From Cytobacillus massiliigabonensis (GTDB lineage: Bacteria; Bacillota; Bacilli; Bacillales; Cytobacillaceae), in the NCBI RefSeq assembly GCF_900199725.1, contig NZ_LT904904.1, positions 1,257,377 to 1,321,376 on the forward strand: a stretch of DNA of 64,000 bases, written 5' to 3'. Positions 42,470 through 53,543 of the stretch are shown here, piece after piece. The stretch's first letter is position 1. Each line of letters begins with the position of its first letter. The position numbers and the translations under genes are program-made. The notes beneath the pieces were generated by a model. That model did not search any database. It had not been told where the DNA came from and saw only the letters and a list, made by a program, of their open reading frames with translations.

Positions 42470-44884
42470 ATGTACGTTTCATATAAATGGCTGCAGGAAT
42501 ACGTCGATTTATCCGGCGTTACTCCTGAGGAACTGGCAGAAAAAATTACGAAGAGCGGAATTGAAGTAGAAGGTGTAGAGGCGCTGAATGAGGGAATCAG
42601 CGGCGTTGTCGTTGGTCATGTTCTTGAAAGAGAGCAGCATCCAAATGCAGATAAATTAAATAAATGCTTAGTTGATATCGGTGCAGAAGAACCAGTTCAA
42701 ATCATTTGCGGGGCTCCCAATGTTGATAAAGGGCAAAAAGTAGCAGTAGCTACAGTTGGAGCAGTGCTTCCAGGCAACTTCAAAATTAAAAAGGCAAAGC
42801 TGCGCGGAGAAGAATCAAACGGAATGATTTGTTCCCTGCAAGAATTAGGCTTTGAAAGCAAGCTTGTTGCAAAGGAATTTGCAGAAGGCATTTATAACTT
42901 CCCACAAGATGTGGAGGTAGGATTAAATGCAATCGAGCAATTGCATCGTGATGACGAAGTGTTAGAGCTTGGCTTAACACCGAACCGTGCAGATTGCTTA
43001 AGCATGCTTGGAGTTGCTTATGAGGTAGCAGCCATTTTAGGAAGAGAAGTGAAGCTTCCTGTTACAGAAGTTGAGACTTCTTCAGAAAAAGCAGCAGATT
43101 ATATTCAAGTGAATGTCGATGCGAAAGAAGATAACCCTTTATATGTGGCAAAAGTGATTAAAAATGTAAAAATTGGTCCTTCTCCACTATGGATGCAAGC
43201 GAGACTAACGGCAGCTGGGATTCGTCCACATAATAACGTTGTCGATATTACAAACTATATCCTGCTTGAATATGGGCAGCCGCTGCATGCATTTGATTAT
43301 GACCGTCTTGGTTCAAAAGAAATCCTTGTGCGCAGAGCGAAGGATGGAGAGGAAATTGTTACTCTTGATGACACAAAACGTAAGTTAACTGCGGATCATT
43401 TAGTTATTACTAATGGCGAAAAGCCCGTTGCCCTTGCTGGTGTAATGGGTGGGGCAAATTCTGAGGTTCAGGCTGATACAACAAATGTTCTATTAGAATC
43501 CGCTTATTTCATTGGAGCACCTGTTCGAAAAGCATCAAAGGATCACGGATTAAGAAGTGAAGCAAGTGCGCGCTATGAAAAGGGTGTCGATCCTAATCGT
43601 GTTAGAGCAGCTGCAGAAAGAGCGGCACAGCTTCTTGCAGAATATGCCGGTGGTGAAGTGCTGAAAGGTTCTGTTGAAGCGGATTCACTAACAGTCGAGC
43701 CAGCAGTTGTGTCTGTTACTTTAGAGAAAATTAACCGTGTACTAGGAACGGAGTTAACACTGAAGAATGTAGAGGATATTTTCGCTCGCCTTCAATTTGA
43801 AACAGCGATTGACAATGGAACGATCATTGTAACTGTGCCAACACGACGCGGGGATATTACAATTGAAGAGGATTTAATTGAAGAGGTTGGACGATTATAT
43901 GGCTATGATAATCTGTTATCAACACTTCCAATCGGTTCTGCAACACCAGGGCACCTTTCACCATACCAAAACAAACGAAGATTAGTTCGCCGCTACCTTG
44001 AAGGAGCGGGGCTTTACCAAGCTGTTACGTACTCTTTAACAAACGAAGCGAAAGCAGCACAATATGCACTCGAAAACCGTGAGCCTGTAAAATTGGCGAT
44101 GCCAATGAGTGAAGACCGAAGTATTCTTCGTCTAAGCATCATTCCGCAGCTGCTAGAAGTGTTAAAATATAACGCGGCACGTCAGCATGACAGCCTGGCG
44201 GTATATGAAACAGGCGCTGTATTTTTAGCGAATGGATCAGATGAGTTGCCTGAAGAAAGAGAGCATCTTGCTGGTGCGGTAACTGGCTTATGGCAGATTC
44301 ATCCATGGCAGGGAGAGAAGAAGCCGGTTGACTTCTTTGTTGTCAAAGGAATCCTTGAAGGGCTTTTTGATAAGCTTGGATTAGCAGGCGAAGTAGAATT
44401 CCGTCAATCTGAAAAGGATGGTCTGCATCCTGGAAGAACGGCAGAAATCTATTTGTCAGGAAAATCTGTTGGTTTTGTCGGCCAAACACATCCAACAGTG
44501 GAAAAAGAGTATGATTTAAAAGAAACGTATGTGTTTGAATTATCGCTTAAGGCGATTTTAGAAGCGGAAGTTTCACCACTGCATTATGTAACAATCCCGC
44601 GCTTCCCATCTATTACACGTGATATTGCTCTTGTAGTTGATAAGGAAAAGGCTGCAGGCGAATTAGATGCCATTATTAAGGAAGCGGGCGGTGCTTTACT
44701 GAAGGAAGTCCATGTGTTTGACTTGTATGAAGGAGAACGAATGGAGCAGGGCAAGAAATCAATTGCCTTCTCATTAAAATATTTTGATCCTGAACGCACG
44801 TTAACAGATGAAGAGGTTGTAAAAGCGCATGAAAAAGTATTACATGCAGTGAAAGAAAAAGCTGGTGCTGTGTTGAGAGGATAG
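42470..44884 (+). CDS. pheT: Phenylalanyl-tRNA synthetase beta subunit
   Basis: An 804-residue subunit, the same length as B. subtilis PheT. ATG 42470 follows GAGGAGGAA and lies 26 bases after pheS. Domains: tRNA-binding OB fold (residues 40-150; [20 protein letters not shown]), B3/B4 editing domain (about 205-390; [18 protein letters not shown] and [20 protein letters not shown]), B5 (about 405-475), catalytic-like core (about 490-690) and the FDX-ACB anticodon domain at the C-terminus ([18 protein letters not shown]). A terminator follows. Confidence 0.96.
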   Translation: MYVSYKWLQEYVDLSGVTPEELAEKITKSGIEVEGVEALNEGISGVVVGHVLEREQHPNADKLNKCLVDIGAEEPVQIICGAPNVDKGQKVAVATVGAVLPGNFKIKKAKLRGEESNGMICSLQELGFESKLVAKEFAEGIYNFPQDVEVGLNAIEQLHRDDEVLELGLTPNRADCLSMLGVAYEVAAILGREVKLPVTEVETSSEKAADYIQVNVDAKEDNPLYVAKVIKNVKIGPSPLWMQARLTAAGIRPHNNVVDITNYILLEYGQPLHAFDYDRLGSKEILVRRAKDGEEIVTLDDTKRKLTADHLVITNGEKPVALAGVMGGANSEVQADTTNVLLESAYFIGAPVRKASKDHGLRSEASARYEKGVDPNRVRAAAERAAQLLAEYAGGEVLKGSVEADSLTVEPAVVSVTLEKINRVLGTELTLKNVEDIFARLQFETAIDNGTIIVTVPTRRGDITIEEDLIEEVGRLYGYDNLLSTLPIGSATPGHLSPYQNKRRLVRRYLEGAGLYQAVTYSLTNEAKAAQYALENREPVKLAMPMSEDRSILRLSIIPQLLEVLKYNAARQHDSLAVYETGAVFLANGSDELPEEREHLAGAVTGLWQIHPWQGEKKPVDFFVVKGILEGLFDKLGLAGEVEFRQSEKDGLHPGRTAEIYLSGKSVGFVGQTHPTVEKEYDLKETYVFELSLKAILEAEVSPLHYVTIPRFPSITRDIALVVDKEKAAGELDAIIKEAGGALLKEVHVFDLYEGERMEQGKKSIAFSLKYFDPERTLTDEEVVKAHEKVLHAVKEKAGAVLRG

Positions 44885-44890
44885 AAGATA

Positions 44891-44922
44891 AAAAAGGCGG
44901 CCGTCATGGCTGCCTTTTTTAT
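44891..44922. terminator. Bidirectional terminator between pheT and rnhC
   Basis: AAAAAGGCGGCC pairs with GGCTGCCTTTTTT around GTCAT with one mismatch. It slightly overlaps the end of the convergent rnhC. Confidence 0.88.
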
Positions 44923-45854
44923 CTGTATTTTTTTCTATATATGCTCATTGCCTTCTCCGTATTTGCAAAATGAAGTTTAACAAATGCCGGCAATGCGTCA
45001 ATTCCTTTTTCATGTATCAATTTGGCAGCCGCTTCATCCACTTTTGACCCTGCCCCTTTTGTCAGTGTAAAACCGGCTTCCTTGCTGAGATTTTCAAAAT
45101 GCCTGACAAAAGCATATCTTGCTAAAATGGATGCGGCAGCAACCGCAAGATGTACGCTTTCCGCTTTTGTACTGAAAAAAACATTGTTTCTCTGGATGAC
45201 TTTTTCATTTTTTAGGTATTGATAATAAATCTCTTCTTTTGCAAATTGGTCAATTAAAATGGCATCGGGCTGTTCGGGTGCAATCTTGCCAAGGACATGT
45301 CCGATCGCTTGGTTATGAAGCAGTGCTTTTATTTTTCCTTGAGACATGCCTGATTTCTGCAGCATATTGTATTTTTCATTATGTAAGGTTAGCAGGCTAT
45401 ATGGAACGATATTTTTAATTTGTTTAGCAATGCTTATAATTTGGTCATCCTTTAAGTTTTTCGAATCTTTTACACCCAGCTCTTTTAATAATGGAATCTG
45501 TTCTTTTTTTACATAGGCTGCAACAACTGTCATTGGTCCAAAGAAATCACCGGTACCTACTTCATCAGAGCCAATAACAGAAAGGGTTTCAAATTGATCT
45601 GGCAAATAAATACCTGCATTTCTCTTTTTTTTCTCAGTGTTTGCTGCCGATAATTCCCCCCATTTGGCTGCTTCGACTTCACAGCCACCGCCTTGAAACA
45701 ATACCTTGCCCGATTTATAAGCTGTAATGGAACATGTTGGTGTTTTCGCAGCAAATACACTTCCAGGAGGAAGTTTATCGATAAGATAGGATTGATAGTA
45801 TCGTTTCATTTCATTAATTTCATTCATTTTTTTTACTAAAACTGTATTTCCCAT
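44919..45854 (-). CDS. rnhC: Ribonuclease HIII
   Basis: A 311-residue RNase H type 2-family enzyme that cuts RNA in RNA-DNA hybrids. ATG at 45852-45854 on the minus strand follows AAAGGAGAAAGC; an ATG six codons earlier lies upstream of that site. The N-terminal TBP-like domain is SVFAAKTPTCSITAYKSGKV. The catalytic core has VIGSDEVGTGDFFGPM (Asp-Glu pair at the site), AILIDQFAKE (Asp) and VHLAVAAASILARY (metal site end). Located between pheT and zapA as in B. subtilis. Confidence 0.95.
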   Translation of the reverse strand: MGNTVLVKKMNEINEMKRYYQSYLIDKLPPGSVFAAKTPTCSITAYKSGKVLFQGGGCEVEAAKWGELSAANTEKKKRNAGIYLPDQFETLSVIGSDEVGTGDFFGPMTVVAAYVKKEQIPLLKELGVKDSKNLKDDQIISIAKQIKNIVPYSLLTLHNEKYNMLQKSGMSQGKIKALLHNQAIGHVLGKIAPEQPDAILIDQFAKEEIYYQYLKNEKVIQRNNVFFSTKAESVHLAVAAASILARYAFVRHFENLSKEAGFTLTKGAGSKVDEAAAKLIHEKGIDALPAFVKLHFANTEKAMSIYRKKYR

Positions 45855-45982
45855 AGCTTTCTCCTTTTTCATTAATAGATGAATAAAAGACAGATTCTAT
45901 TAAGTTATGACAAGCTTCTACTTCCCACGTTTTTATGTTCGTGTTATGATATTGTGTAGGATTCTTAAGAATGGGGGCATAA

Positions 45983-46246
45983 ATGTTGTCAGATGTACAA
46001 AAAAACCGTACAAGTGTTGATATATATGGAACGCAGTATATCATTATAGGTACTGAAAGCCCCGGTCATATTCGCCTCGTGTCTTCGATGGTTGATGAGA
46101 AAATGCGTGAAATCAGCTCGAAGAATCCCTCTCTCGACACCAGTAAACTCGCCGTATTAACAGCTGTCAATATAGTTAATGATTATATTAAGGCGAAGGA
46201 TCGTATAGAGCTGCTTGAAAATGAATTAAAAAGAGTAAAGGACTGA
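45983..46246 (+). CDS. zapA: Cell division protein ZapA
   Basis: An 87-residue FtsZ-associated protein that promotes FtsZ bundling. The globular head (TSVDIYGTQYIIIGTESPGHI) is followed by a C-terminal coiled coil (NDYIKAKDRIELLENELKRV). ATG 45983 follows GGGGGC. It starts 128 bases from the divergent rnhC and lies 7 bases upstream of cvpA, probably in one operon. Confidence 0.93.
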   Translation: MLSDVQKNRTSVDIYGTQYIIIGTESPGHIRLVSSMVDEKMREISSKNPSLDTSKLAVLTAVNIVNDYIKAKDRIELLENELKRVKD

Positions 46247-46253
46247 ATAAGTC

Positions 46254-46793
46254 ATGCTGGATCTCGCAATCATAATTATTTTAGTTTTAGGGTTTTTTAT
46301 CGGTTTGAAAAGGGGCTTTATCCTACAAGTTATCCATTTAATAGGGTTCATCCTTGCATTTATCGTAGCGAATATGTATTATGAGAAACTCGCTCCTAAG
46401 CTAACATTATGGATTCCTTATCCAAGCTTTGGAGATCAATCTGCCTTTCAAATGTTATTTGATCAAGCCAATCTTGAAGATGCATACTATCGTGCCATCG
46501 CTTATGTAGCCATTTTCATTGCTGTGAAAATTGTTCTCCAAATTATTGGCAGTATGCTTGATTTTGTATCAAATCTGCCTGTTTTAAAACAGTTAAATGT
46601 TTGGGCAGGAGGCATTTTAGGATTTATAGAAGTATATCTTATCATGTTTATTCTATTATACATAGCTGCACTCGTACCAGTAGAAATCATACAAACGCAT
46701 TTAAATGATTCATTTATGGCTAAAGGAATCATTAAACATACGCCAATATTTTCACAGCAAATTAAAGAGATGTGGATCGAATATATAGGTTGA
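46254..46793 (+). CDS. yshB: CvpA family membrane protein (YshB)
   Basis: A 179-residue protein of the CvpA family (colicin V production-type). Four hydrophobic segments: LDLAIIIILVLGFFIGLKRG, VIHLIGFILAFIVANMYY, IAYVAIFIAVKIVLQIIGSM and GFIEVYLIMFILLYIAALVP. RGFILQVIHLIGFI is the family motif. It is placed between zapA and polX as in B. subtilis. Its function in Bacillus is unknown. Confidence 0.9.
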   Translation: MLDLAIIIILVLGFFIGLKRGFILQVIHLIGFILAFIVANMYYEKLAPKLTLWIPYPSFGDQSAFQMLFDQANLEDAYYRAIAYVAIFIAVKIVLQIIGSMLDFVSNLPVLKQLNVWAGGILGFIEVYLIMFILLYIAALVPVEIIQTHLNDSFMAKGIIKHTPIFSQQIKEMWIEYIG

Positions 46794-46888
46794 GTAACTT
46801 CTCTGAAATAGAGAAGTTTTCTTTTTATAAGATAAGATAGAGAAAACAATACTAAAAAAGAATTCGTCAATAAGGCAGGTGCTTTTAC

Positions 46889-48607
46889 GTGGTAGATAAA
46901 AAAGATGTTATTAGGCTATTGGAAACTATAGCTGTTTACATGGAGCTAAAAGGAGAAAATACATTTAAAACAGCAGCATTCCGAAAAGCTGCTGCCGCAC
47001 TTGAAGCTAATGATGAAAGCTTAAATGAAATAATTGACTTTACGAAGCTGCCCGGGATTGGAAAGGGCACATCTGCAGTGATTATCGAGTATATGAGTGA
47101 AGGGAAATCTACTGTCTTGACAGATCTGAAGGAAGCGGTTCCAAAGGGGCTGATTCCGCTCCTGCAGCTTCCTGGATTAGGCGGCAAGAAAATTGCAAAG
47201 TTAAATAAAGAACTAGGCATTGAGAATGCTGCAGATTTAGAGGAAGCATGTCTTAAAGGACAGGTACAAGCACTTGCGGGGTTCGGAAAGAAGTCAGAAG
47301 AAAAGATACTTGCTGCCCTTCGGAATGCAGGAACAAGACCGGATAGACTTCCAATCGCTTATATGCTGCCAATTGCTGAAGCAATTGAAGAACAGCTGCA
47401 GAATATTAACGAAATTGAAAAGTTTTCTCGGGCTGGCAGCTTACGAAGATTGAGAGAAACAATAAAGGACTTAGATTTTATTATTGCAACAGAAAATCCT
47501 TCAGTTGTGAGGGACAAGCTATTAAAGTTCGCAAAAATAAAAGAAATAATTGCTGCTGGTGATACAAAAGTTTCTGTTATTTTTGAATACAGCTATGATA
47601 TATCTGTAGATTTCCGTATAGTTAAGCCGCATGAATTTATTACAACTCTTCACCATTTTACAGGCTCAAAAGAGCATAATGTGCGCATGAGGCAGTTAGC
47701 GAAGGAACGCGGTGAAAAAATTAGTGAATATGGGGTAGAGAATATTGAATCAGGTAAGATGTTAACTTTTTCATCAGAAGAAGCATTTTACCGCCATTTC
47801 GGACTCCCGCTCATTCCTCCTGAGATCAGAGAAGATGGAAAAGAAGTTGATGAGTATTCTGAGGCATATGGTATAATTTCTTTTGCTGATATAAAGGGAG
47901 ATTTGCATATGCACTCAACCTGGAGTGATGGGGCTGTGTCCATTGAGGAAATGGTGAAGGCCTGTATCCAAAAAGGCTATAAATATATGGCAATTACGGA
48001 CCATTCCCAATATTTAAAGGTTGCGAACGGACTCACCCCAGAAAGATTAAGAATGCAAAAGGAAGAAATTAGACGTTTGAACGAACAGTATGAGGAGATT
48101 ACTATTTTATCAGGTGTTGAAATGGATATTTTGCCTGATGGGTCTCTTGATTATGATGATGAATTACTTGCCGAGATGGATCTTGTCATTGCATCCATCC
48201 ACTCTGCATTTTCACAATCAAAGGAAAAAATAATGGAACGCTTAAAAAATGCCATGAGGAATCCCCATGTTGACATCATCGCCCATCCTACAGGCCGGAA
48301 GATTGGCATTAGAGATGGTTACGAAGTGGATATTGATATGCTAATAGAATTGGCAAAAGAAACAGGTACAGTACTTGAACTAAATGCAAATCCTAATCGT
48401 TTAGACCTCGCACCTTTGTCTATTCAAAAGGCACAGGATGCTGGAGTGAAAATTGTTATTAATACAGACGCACATAAAATAGAAACATTAAACCATATGA
48501 GCATTGGGGTTTCCACAGCCAAAAAAGGGTGGATAAAGAAAAACACTGTTCTTAATGCCATGGATACAGAAGAATTATTATCATTTTTGTCCAAAAGGCA
48601 AGAATGA
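46889..48607 (+). CDS. polX: DNA polymerase X family protein with PHP exonuclease
   Basis: A 572-residue family X polymerase (B. subtilis PolX/YshC is 570) used in gap-filling base-excision repair. The start is GTG 46889 after AGGCAGGTG. N-terminal HhH motifs: [16 protein letters not shown] and [13 protein letters not shown]. The nucleotidyltransferase domain carries [19 protein letters not shown] (paired Asp ligands). The C-terminal PHP domain has [34 protein letters not shown] and NTDAHK, the metal-binding set for 3'-5' exonuclease activity. Its stop overlaps the region ahead of mutS2. Confidence 0.95.
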   Translation: MVDKKDVIRLLETIAVYMELKGENTFKTAAFRKAAAALEANDESLNEIIDFTKLPGIGKGTSAVIIEYMSEGKSTVLTDLKEAVPKGLIPLLQLPGLGGKKIAKLNKELGIENAADLEEACLKGQVQALAGFGKKSEEKILAALRNAGTRPDRLPIAYMLPIAEAIEEQLQNINEIEKFSRAGSLRRLRETIKDLDFIIATENPSVVRDKLLKFAKIKEIIAAGDTKVSVIFEYSYDISVDFRIVKPHEFITTLHHFTGSKEHNVRMRQLAKERGEKISEYGVENIESGKMLTFSSEEAFYRHFGLPLIPPEIREDGKEVDEYSEAYGIISFADIKGDLHMHSTWSDGAVSIEEMVKACIQKGYKYMAITDHSQYLKVANGLTPERLRMQKEEIRRLNEQYEEITILSGVEMDILPDGSLDYDDELLAEMDLVIASIHSAFSQSKEKIMERLKNAMRNPHVDIIAHPTGRKIGIRDGYEVDIDMLIELAKETGTVLELNANPNRLDLAPLSIQKAQDAGVKIVINTDAHKIETLNHMSIGVSTAKKGWIKKNTVLNAMDTEELLSFLSKRQE

Positions 48608-48630
48608 ATGGAATAGGAGGTAGAATCCTC

Positions 48631-50985
48631 ATGCAGGAACGTATTTTAAAAGTACTCGAATTTCATAAGGTAAAGGATCAGCTGCTTGAGCATGTATCGT
48701 CTTCATTAGGGAAAAGAAAAGCGGAAAGTTTAATGCCGTCCATTGACTTTGAGGAAATAGTACAATGGCAAGAGGAAACAGATGAGGCAGTTAAAGTACT
48801 GCGAATAAAAGGGAATGTGCCTCTCGGTGGAATCTTTGATATCCGTCCGCATGTGAAAAGATCTGTAATAGGCGGGATGCTTAGCCCGCAAGAACTGACT
48901 CAAGTTGCGAGCACGATCCATGCAAGCAGACAAATCAAAAGATTCATTGAAGAATTTGTGGATGAAAGAAGCAGCCTTCCAATATTGTTAGACTATGTGA
49001 GCAGATACAATATTCTAGCTAATTTAGAAACAACAATTAGAAACGCGATTGATGATAATGGAGAAGTGCTTGATAGTGCGAGTGATGAACTTCGATCCCT
49101 TCGCAATCAATTACGTACAAAAGAATCACGTGTACGTGAGCGGCTGGAAAGTATGATTCGTTCTTCAAATGCTCAGAAGATGCTCTCTGACGCAATAATT
49201 ACGATTCGAAATGACCGCTTCGTTATTCCGGTTAAGCAGGAATATAAGGGACATTACGGCGGGATTGTTCATGACCAAAGTTCCTCTGGGCAAACATTAT
49301 TTATTGAACCTCAATCGATTGTCCAATTAAATAATGAGCTTCAAGAAATACGTGTGAAGGAACAGCAGGAAGTTGAACGAATTTTGATTGAACTTTCGGG
49401 CAAAGTGTCTGAAGAAAGTGCAGAGCTTGAAATCATTGTTGACGTCCTTTCGGAAATTGATTTCATGTTTGCAAAGGCTCGTTATAGTAAACGAATGAAG
49501 GGATCAAAGCCTCATGTAAATAACGAAGGCAGAATTTCTTTATTTAAAGCTCGTCATCCGCTTATTCCGGCTGATGAGGTAGTGGCTAATGATGTAACAT
49601 TAGGGAAAGACTTTACGACCATTGTTATTACAGGTCCAAATACGGGCGGGAAAACAGTCACATTAAAAACGGTAGGCTTATGTACGTTAATGGCACAAGC
49701 GGGCTTGCAGATACCTGCACTGGATGGGTCTGAAACAGCTGTATTCGGGGCTGTATATGCGGATATCGGAGATGAGCAATCCATCGAGCAAAGCCTAAGC
49801 ACCTTCTCATCTCATATGGTGAATATTGTTGATATCCTAAATAAAGTCGATGATAACAGCCTTGTTCTTTTTGACGAATTAGGAGCAGGTACAGACCCGC
49901 AAGAAGGAGCTGCGCTTGCCATCTCCATTCTTGATGAAGTCTATAAACGGGGGGCAAGGGTAATAGCAACAACCCATTATCCTGAATTGAAGGCATATGG
50001 CTATAATCGTGAAGGAGTCATAAACGCGAGTGTAGAATTTGATATTGAGACGTTGAGTCCGACATATAAGCTGTTAATTGGCGTACCAGGACGAAGCAAT
50101 GCGTTTGAAATTTCCAAACGATTAGGTTTAAATGATGAGGTCATTCGTATTGCGCGTTCCTATATAAGCGCAGACAGCAACCAGGTTGAGAATATGATTG
50201 CCTCATTAGAAGAGAGCAAGAGAATTGCCGAGGCAGAGCGTGAAGAAGCAAATGACTTCCTGAAGGATGCCGAACGGCTTCATAAAGATTTGCAGAAGCA
50301 GATGATTGAGTTTTATGATCAGAAGGATACTCTCCATGAAAAAGCTGCCGAAAAAGCTGCTGCAATTATTGAGCAAGCAAAGGCGGAAGCAGAGAAAATT
50401 ATTAGTGACTTAAGGAAAATGCGCATTGAAAAAGCTGCTGAAATAAAAGAACATGAACTAATTGATGCAAAAAAACGCTTGGAAGAAGCAGCACCAAAAA
50501 TAAATAAAACGAAAAAACCTGTAAAAGGGAAGGAAAAACATACCTTTACTAAAGGGGATGAAGTAAAGGTATTAAGCTTTGATCAAAAGGGACATCTCAT
50601 TGAAAAGACTTCTGAAAAAGAGTGGCAAGTGCAAATAGGGATTCTGAAGATGAAAGTAGCAGAGAAGGACTTAGAATTTATTAAGAGTCCAAAACCAGTT
50701 GAAACAAAACCAATGGCGATTGTAAAGGGAAGAGATTTTCATGTCAGTCTTGAGTTAGACTTAAGAGGAGAACGATATGAAAATGCCTTGATGCGTGTTG
50801 AGAAATACATTGATGATGCACTCTTAGCTGCTTACCCTCGCGTTTCCATTATCCATGGAAAAGGAACAGGTGCGTTAAGACAAGGAGTTCAGGAATATTT
50901 ACGCAATCATCGTGCAGTTAAGAATATTCGCTTTGGTGAAGCAGGTGAAGGCGGTTCTGGTGTCACCGTAGTAGAATTTAAATAA
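48631..50985 (+). CDS. mutS2: MutS2 family protein (MutSB)
   Basis: A 784-residue MutS2 protein (B. subtilis MutSB is 785). ATG 48631 follows AGGAGGTAG; an upstream ATG at 48604 lies before that site. Clamp/lever helices are at residues 1-300, ATPase core with Walker [15 protein letters not shown] and Walker [16 protein letters not shown], a long coiled coil at about 515-640, KOW-like segment, then the Smr endonuclease domain with [20 protein letters not shown] and [20 protein letters not shown]. It is linked to suppression of recombination and rescue of collided ribosomes in B. subtilis, not to classical mismatch repair. Confidence 0.95.
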   Translation: MQERILKVLEFHKVKDQLLEHVSSSLGKRKAESLMPSIDFEEIVQWQEETDEAVKVLRIKGNVPLGGIFDIRPHVKRSVIGGMLSPQELTQVASTIHASRQIKRFIEEFVDERSSLPILLDYVSRYNILANLETTIRNAIDDNGEVLDSASDELRSLRNQLRTKESRVRERLESMIRSSNAQKMLSDAIITIRNDRFVIPVKQEYKGHYGGIVHDQSSSGQTLFIEPQSIVQLNNELQEIRVKEQQEVERILIELSGKVSEESAELEIIVDVLSEIDFMFAKARYSKRMKGSKPHVNNEGRISLFKARHPLIPADEVVANDVTLGKDFTTIVITGPNTGGKTVTLKTVGLCTLMAQAGLQIPALDGSETAVFGAVYADIGDEQSIEQSLSTFSSHMVNIVDILNKVDDNSLVLFDELGAGTDPQEGAALAISILDEVYKRGARVIATTHYPELKAYGYNREGVINASVEFDIETLSPTYKLLIGVPGRSNAFEISKRLGLNDEVIRIARSYISADSNQVENMIASLEESKRIAEAEREEANDFLKDAERLHKDLQKQMIEFYDQKDTLHEKAAEKAAAIIEQAKAEAEKIISDLRKMRIEKAAEIKEHELIDAKKRLEEAAPKINKTKKPVKGKEKHTFTKGDEVKVLSFDQKGHLIEKTSEKEWQVQIGILKMKVAEKDLEFIKSPKPVETKPMAIVKGRDFHVSLELDLRGERYENALMRVEKYIDDALLAAYPRVSIIHGKGTGALRQGVQEYLRNHRAVKNIRFGEAGEGGSGVTVVEFK

Positions 50986-51004
50986 TTGGGCGGGGAGAAT
51001 GGGT

Positions 51005-51412
51005 ATGAACCAATTTTGGGAAAATGAGTTTGTGCAAACGGCAGGGTATTTCAGTGTTGTAATCCTCTGTATGATTGTTTTTCTGGCAATTTTTGAACTG
51101 GTCACAAAGTATAAGAATTGGGAAGAAATAAAAAACGGAAACGTGGCAGTTGCTATGGCTACCGGGGGGAAAATCTTTGGAATCGCTAATGTTTTTCGGC
51201 ATTCCATTATGCATAATGATAATTTGCTAATGATGATCAGCTGGGGAGTCTTTGGATTTTTCCTATTGCTTGTTGGATATTTTATATTTGAATTTTTAAC
51301 GCCAAAATTCAATATAGACAAGGAAATCGAAAACAATAACAAGGCTGTTGGCTTAATTTCAATGATTATTTCAATCGGCCTGTCCTATATTATTGGGGCT
51401 GGAATTTCTTAA
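51005..51412 (+). CDS. yshE: DUF350 membrane protein, YshE-like
   Basis: A 135-residue membrane protein of the DUF350 family. ATG 51005 was preferred to ATG 50999 because GGGGAG at 50992-50997 is then seven bases away. Four hydrophobic segments: TAGYFSVVILCMIVFLAIFE, a central GNVAVAMATGGKIFGIANVF which is the family hallmark, MMISWGVFGFFLLLVGYFIF and AVGLISMIISIGLSYIIGAG. It lies 19 bases after mutS2. Function unknown. Confidence 0.9.
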   Translation: MNQFWENEFVQTAGYFSVVILCMIVFLAIFELVTKYKNWEEIKNGNVAVAMATGGKIFGIANVFRHSIMHNDNLLMMISWGVFGFFLLLVGYFIFEFLTPKFNIDKEIENNNKAVGLISMIISIGLSYIIGAGIS

Positions 51413-51427
51413 GGAGCGATCATTAAC

Positions 51428-51511
51428 GTGGAAAAATTGGCAAAAATATTATTTGTATTATGTGGTATTTTCATTCTTCTAGGTGCTTATTATATGTTTT
51501 TTAAAGCCTAA
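51428..51511 (+). CDS. Putative 27-residue single-pass membrane peptide
   Basis: A short reading frame starting with GTG at 51428, eleven bases after AAGGAG, which itself overlaps the yshE stop. The product begins MEKLAKILFVLCGIFILLG and ends MFFKA: a charged N-terminus, one hydrophobic helix and a short basic tail. It ends 24 bases before a terminator, so it would be the last gene of the mutS2-yshE unit. No family was recognised. The spacing, start and membrane-like composition make translation plausible but it is not proven. Confidence 0.5.
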   Translation: MEKLAKILFVLCGIFILLGAYYMFFKA

Positions 51512-51534
51512 TTTTAGATATACTATTTATAAGA

Positions 51535-51569
51535 AAATCGTCATTTTCATATGGCGATTTTTTTTATAT
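51535..51569 (+). terminator. Terminator after yshE and the small ORF
   Basis: AAAATCG and CGATTTT form arms around an AT-rich loop and are followed by a T run. Confidence 0.7.
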
Positions 51570-51607
51570 GTGAATAATTTTCATATATGCATTTAGGCTT
51601 ATTCTAA

Positions 51608-51636
51608 TTGTCATGCAATCTTCATTATATTATAAT
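51608..51636 (+). promoter_or_regulatory. lcfA promoter
   Basis: TTGTCA and TATAAT are exactly 17 bp apart. Confidence 0.75.
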
Positions 51637-51641
51637 AGGGG

Positions 51642-51660
51642 CGAACAGTTTGAATGTTCG
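51642..51660 (+). promoter_or_regulatory. Dyad at the lcfA transcription start
   Basis: CGAACA-N7-TGTTCG lies at the expected start point. It includes a half-match to the FadR motif (TGAATG), but the full dyad is different from the fadR operator. It may bind a regulator or form an RNA hairpin. Confidence 0.45.
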
Positions 51661-51692
51661 AAAAATTTATTTAGTATAAAGGAGGGACTAAT

Positions 51693-53396
51693 ATGTTAGA
51701 ACAAAAGCCGTGGCTTAAAAATTATCCGGATGAAATCCCCTCAACTTTGAATTATATAAAGCAGTCAGTCCAGGATTATTTAAAAAAGGCTGCAGAAGAC
51801 CATCCGAATAAAATTGCTATTCACTTTATGGGCAAGGAATTCACCTTTAATGAAATCTATGAATCTGCATTTAAATTCGCTGGCTACCTGCAAGGAATTG
51901 GAATTGAAAAAGGCGACCGGGTAGCGATTATGCTTCCGAATATGCCAGCCTCAGTGATTAGCTATTACGGAATATTAATGGCTGGAGGAGTGGTTGTTCA
52001 AACAAATCCGCTTTATATGGAACGCGAGCTTGAATACCAAATGAAGGATTCAGGTGCGAAGGCAATAGTCACAATGGATATATTATTTCCGCGCGTAACA
52101 AAAGTGATGGCCGAGACGGATTTGCAGCATGTAATTGTAACCGCTATCAAAGATTTCCTCCCTTTTCCAAAGAACTTGATCTATCCATTTATCCAAAAAA
52201 AGCAGTATGGAATGGTTGTGAACGTTAAGCATGAAGGCAATCATCATTTATTATCTGAAATATTAAAACAGCCAAACCGAAAGCTGAAGGAGCATGACTT
52301 TGATTTTGAAGAGGATTTAGCTTTATTACAATATACTGGCGGAACAACAGGTTTCCCAAAAGGTGTTATGCTTACACATCGGAATCTTGTTTCAAATGCT
52401 GCCATGTGCCGTGCGTGGTTGTACAAAACAAAACCAGGTCAAGAAGTTGTTTTGGGAATATTACCGTTCTTCCATGTTTATGGGATGACTACTGTTTTAA
52501 TTTTATCCGTAATGGATGCCAATAAAATGGTATTGCTCCCAAAATTCGATGCAGAGACGACACTAAAAACGATTCAGAAACAGCGGCCAACACTATTTCC
52601 AGGTGCACCAACCATCTATATTGGCTTATTAAACCATCCCGATTTGAAAAAGTATGACCTATCTTCAATTGATTCATGTATTAGCGGCTCGGCTGCACTG
52701 CCAGTTGAAGTCCAGCAAAAATTTGAAGAGGTAACTGGGGGAAAACTAGTAGAAGGGTACGGATTAACTGAATCCTCTCCTGTTACACATGCAAACTTCC
52801 TATGGGATCGCCCTCGTGTGAAAGGAAGCATTGGCGTGCCATGGCCAGATACGGATGCTGCCATTTTTTCAATGGAAACAGGGGAGCCCTTGCAGCCAGG
52901 TGAAGTAGGAGAAATAGCTGTTAAAGGCCCGCAGGTGATGAAAGGATATTGGAATCGTCCTGAGGATACTGCAGATACATTAAGGGATGGGTGGCTCCTA
53001 ACAGGTGATCTTGGTTATATGGACGAAAACGGATATTTCTATGTTGTTGATCGGAAGAAGGATATGATTATTGCTGGAGGCTATAATATCTATCCGCGCG
53101 AAATTGAAGAGGTTCTTTATGAACATCCAGCAGTACAGGAAGTTGTTGCAGCTGGCGTACCAGACCCATATCGCGGAGAAACAGTTAAAGCTTATATTGT
53201 TTTGAAAGATGGAGCGGCTGTTACTGAGGAAGAGCTAAATAAATTTGCTAGAAAGCATTTAGCCGCGTTTAAGGCACCTAGAATTTATGAATTCCGTGAT
53301 GAGCTTCCGAAAACAGCGGTTGGCAAAATTTTGAGAAGAGCATTAGTGGATGAAGATAAAAAGAAGATTCAATCTGATCAGGAAAAGCGGGCTTAA
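51693..53396 (+). CDS. lcfA: Long-chain fatty acid-CoA ligase
   Basis: A 567-residue adenylating enzyme that activates long-chain fatty acids for beta-oxidation (B. subtilis LcfA is 560). AAGGAGGG precedes ATG 51693. Motifs: LLQYTGGTTGFPKGVMLTHR (P-loop), PFFHVYGMT, SGSAALPVEVQQKFEEVTGG, EGYGLTESSP (A5), TGDLGYMDENGYFYVVDRKK (A7/A8) and the C-terminal catalytic Lys in PKTAVGKILRRAL. It heads the run of lipid-degradation genes. An FadR or other operator may control it. Confidence 0.95.
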   Translation: MLEQKPWLKNYPDEIPSTLNYIKQSVQDYLKKAAEDHPNKIAIHFMGKEFTFNEIYESAFKFAGYLQGIGIEKGDRVAIMLPNMPASVISYYGILMAGGVVVQTNPLYMERELEYQMKDSGAKAIVTMDILFPRVTKVMAETDLQHVIVTAIKDFLPFPKNLIYPFIQKKQYGMVVNVKHEGNHHLLSEILKQPNRKLKEHDFDFEEDLALLQYTGGTTGFPKGVMLTHRNLVSNAAMCRAWLYKTKPGQEVVLGILPFFHVYGMTTVLILSVMDANKMVLLPKFDAETTLKTIQKQRPTLFPGAPTIYIGLLNHPDLKKYDLSSIDSCISGSAALPVEVQQKFEEVTGGKLVEGYGLTESSPVTHANFLWDRPRVKGSIGVPWPDTDAAIFSMETGEPLQPGEVGEIAVKGPQVMKGYWNRPEDTADTLRDGWLLTGDLGYMDENGYFYVVDRKKDMIIAGGYNIYPREIEEVLYEHPAVQEVVAAGVPDPYRGETVKAYIVLKDGAAVTEEELNKFARKHLAAFKAPRIYEFRDELPKTAVGKILRRALVDEDKKKIQSDQEKRA

Positions 53397-53507
53397 TTCA
53401 GAGACCGATTTATCGGCTCTTTATTTTTGAATATATGTGCTTGTCCCATCAGATTCAGTAGTTATTCTAAATGAAATTGGTTATAATATTATTTATCCCG
53501 TAATTTC

Positions 53508-53536
53508 TTGACAGAAATGAATAGTGGCACTATTAT
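53508..53536 (+). promoter_or_regulatory. Promoter of the fadR operon
   Basis: TTGACA and TATTAT are exactly 17 bp apart, placing the start near 53543, at the edge of the FadR-like operator. Confidence 0.8.
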
Positions 53537-53543
53537 AAAAATA

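Noticed and set aside
49658-49996. Minus-strand frame of 112 codons within mutS2
   Set aside because: It is antisense to the conserved Walker region of MutS2.
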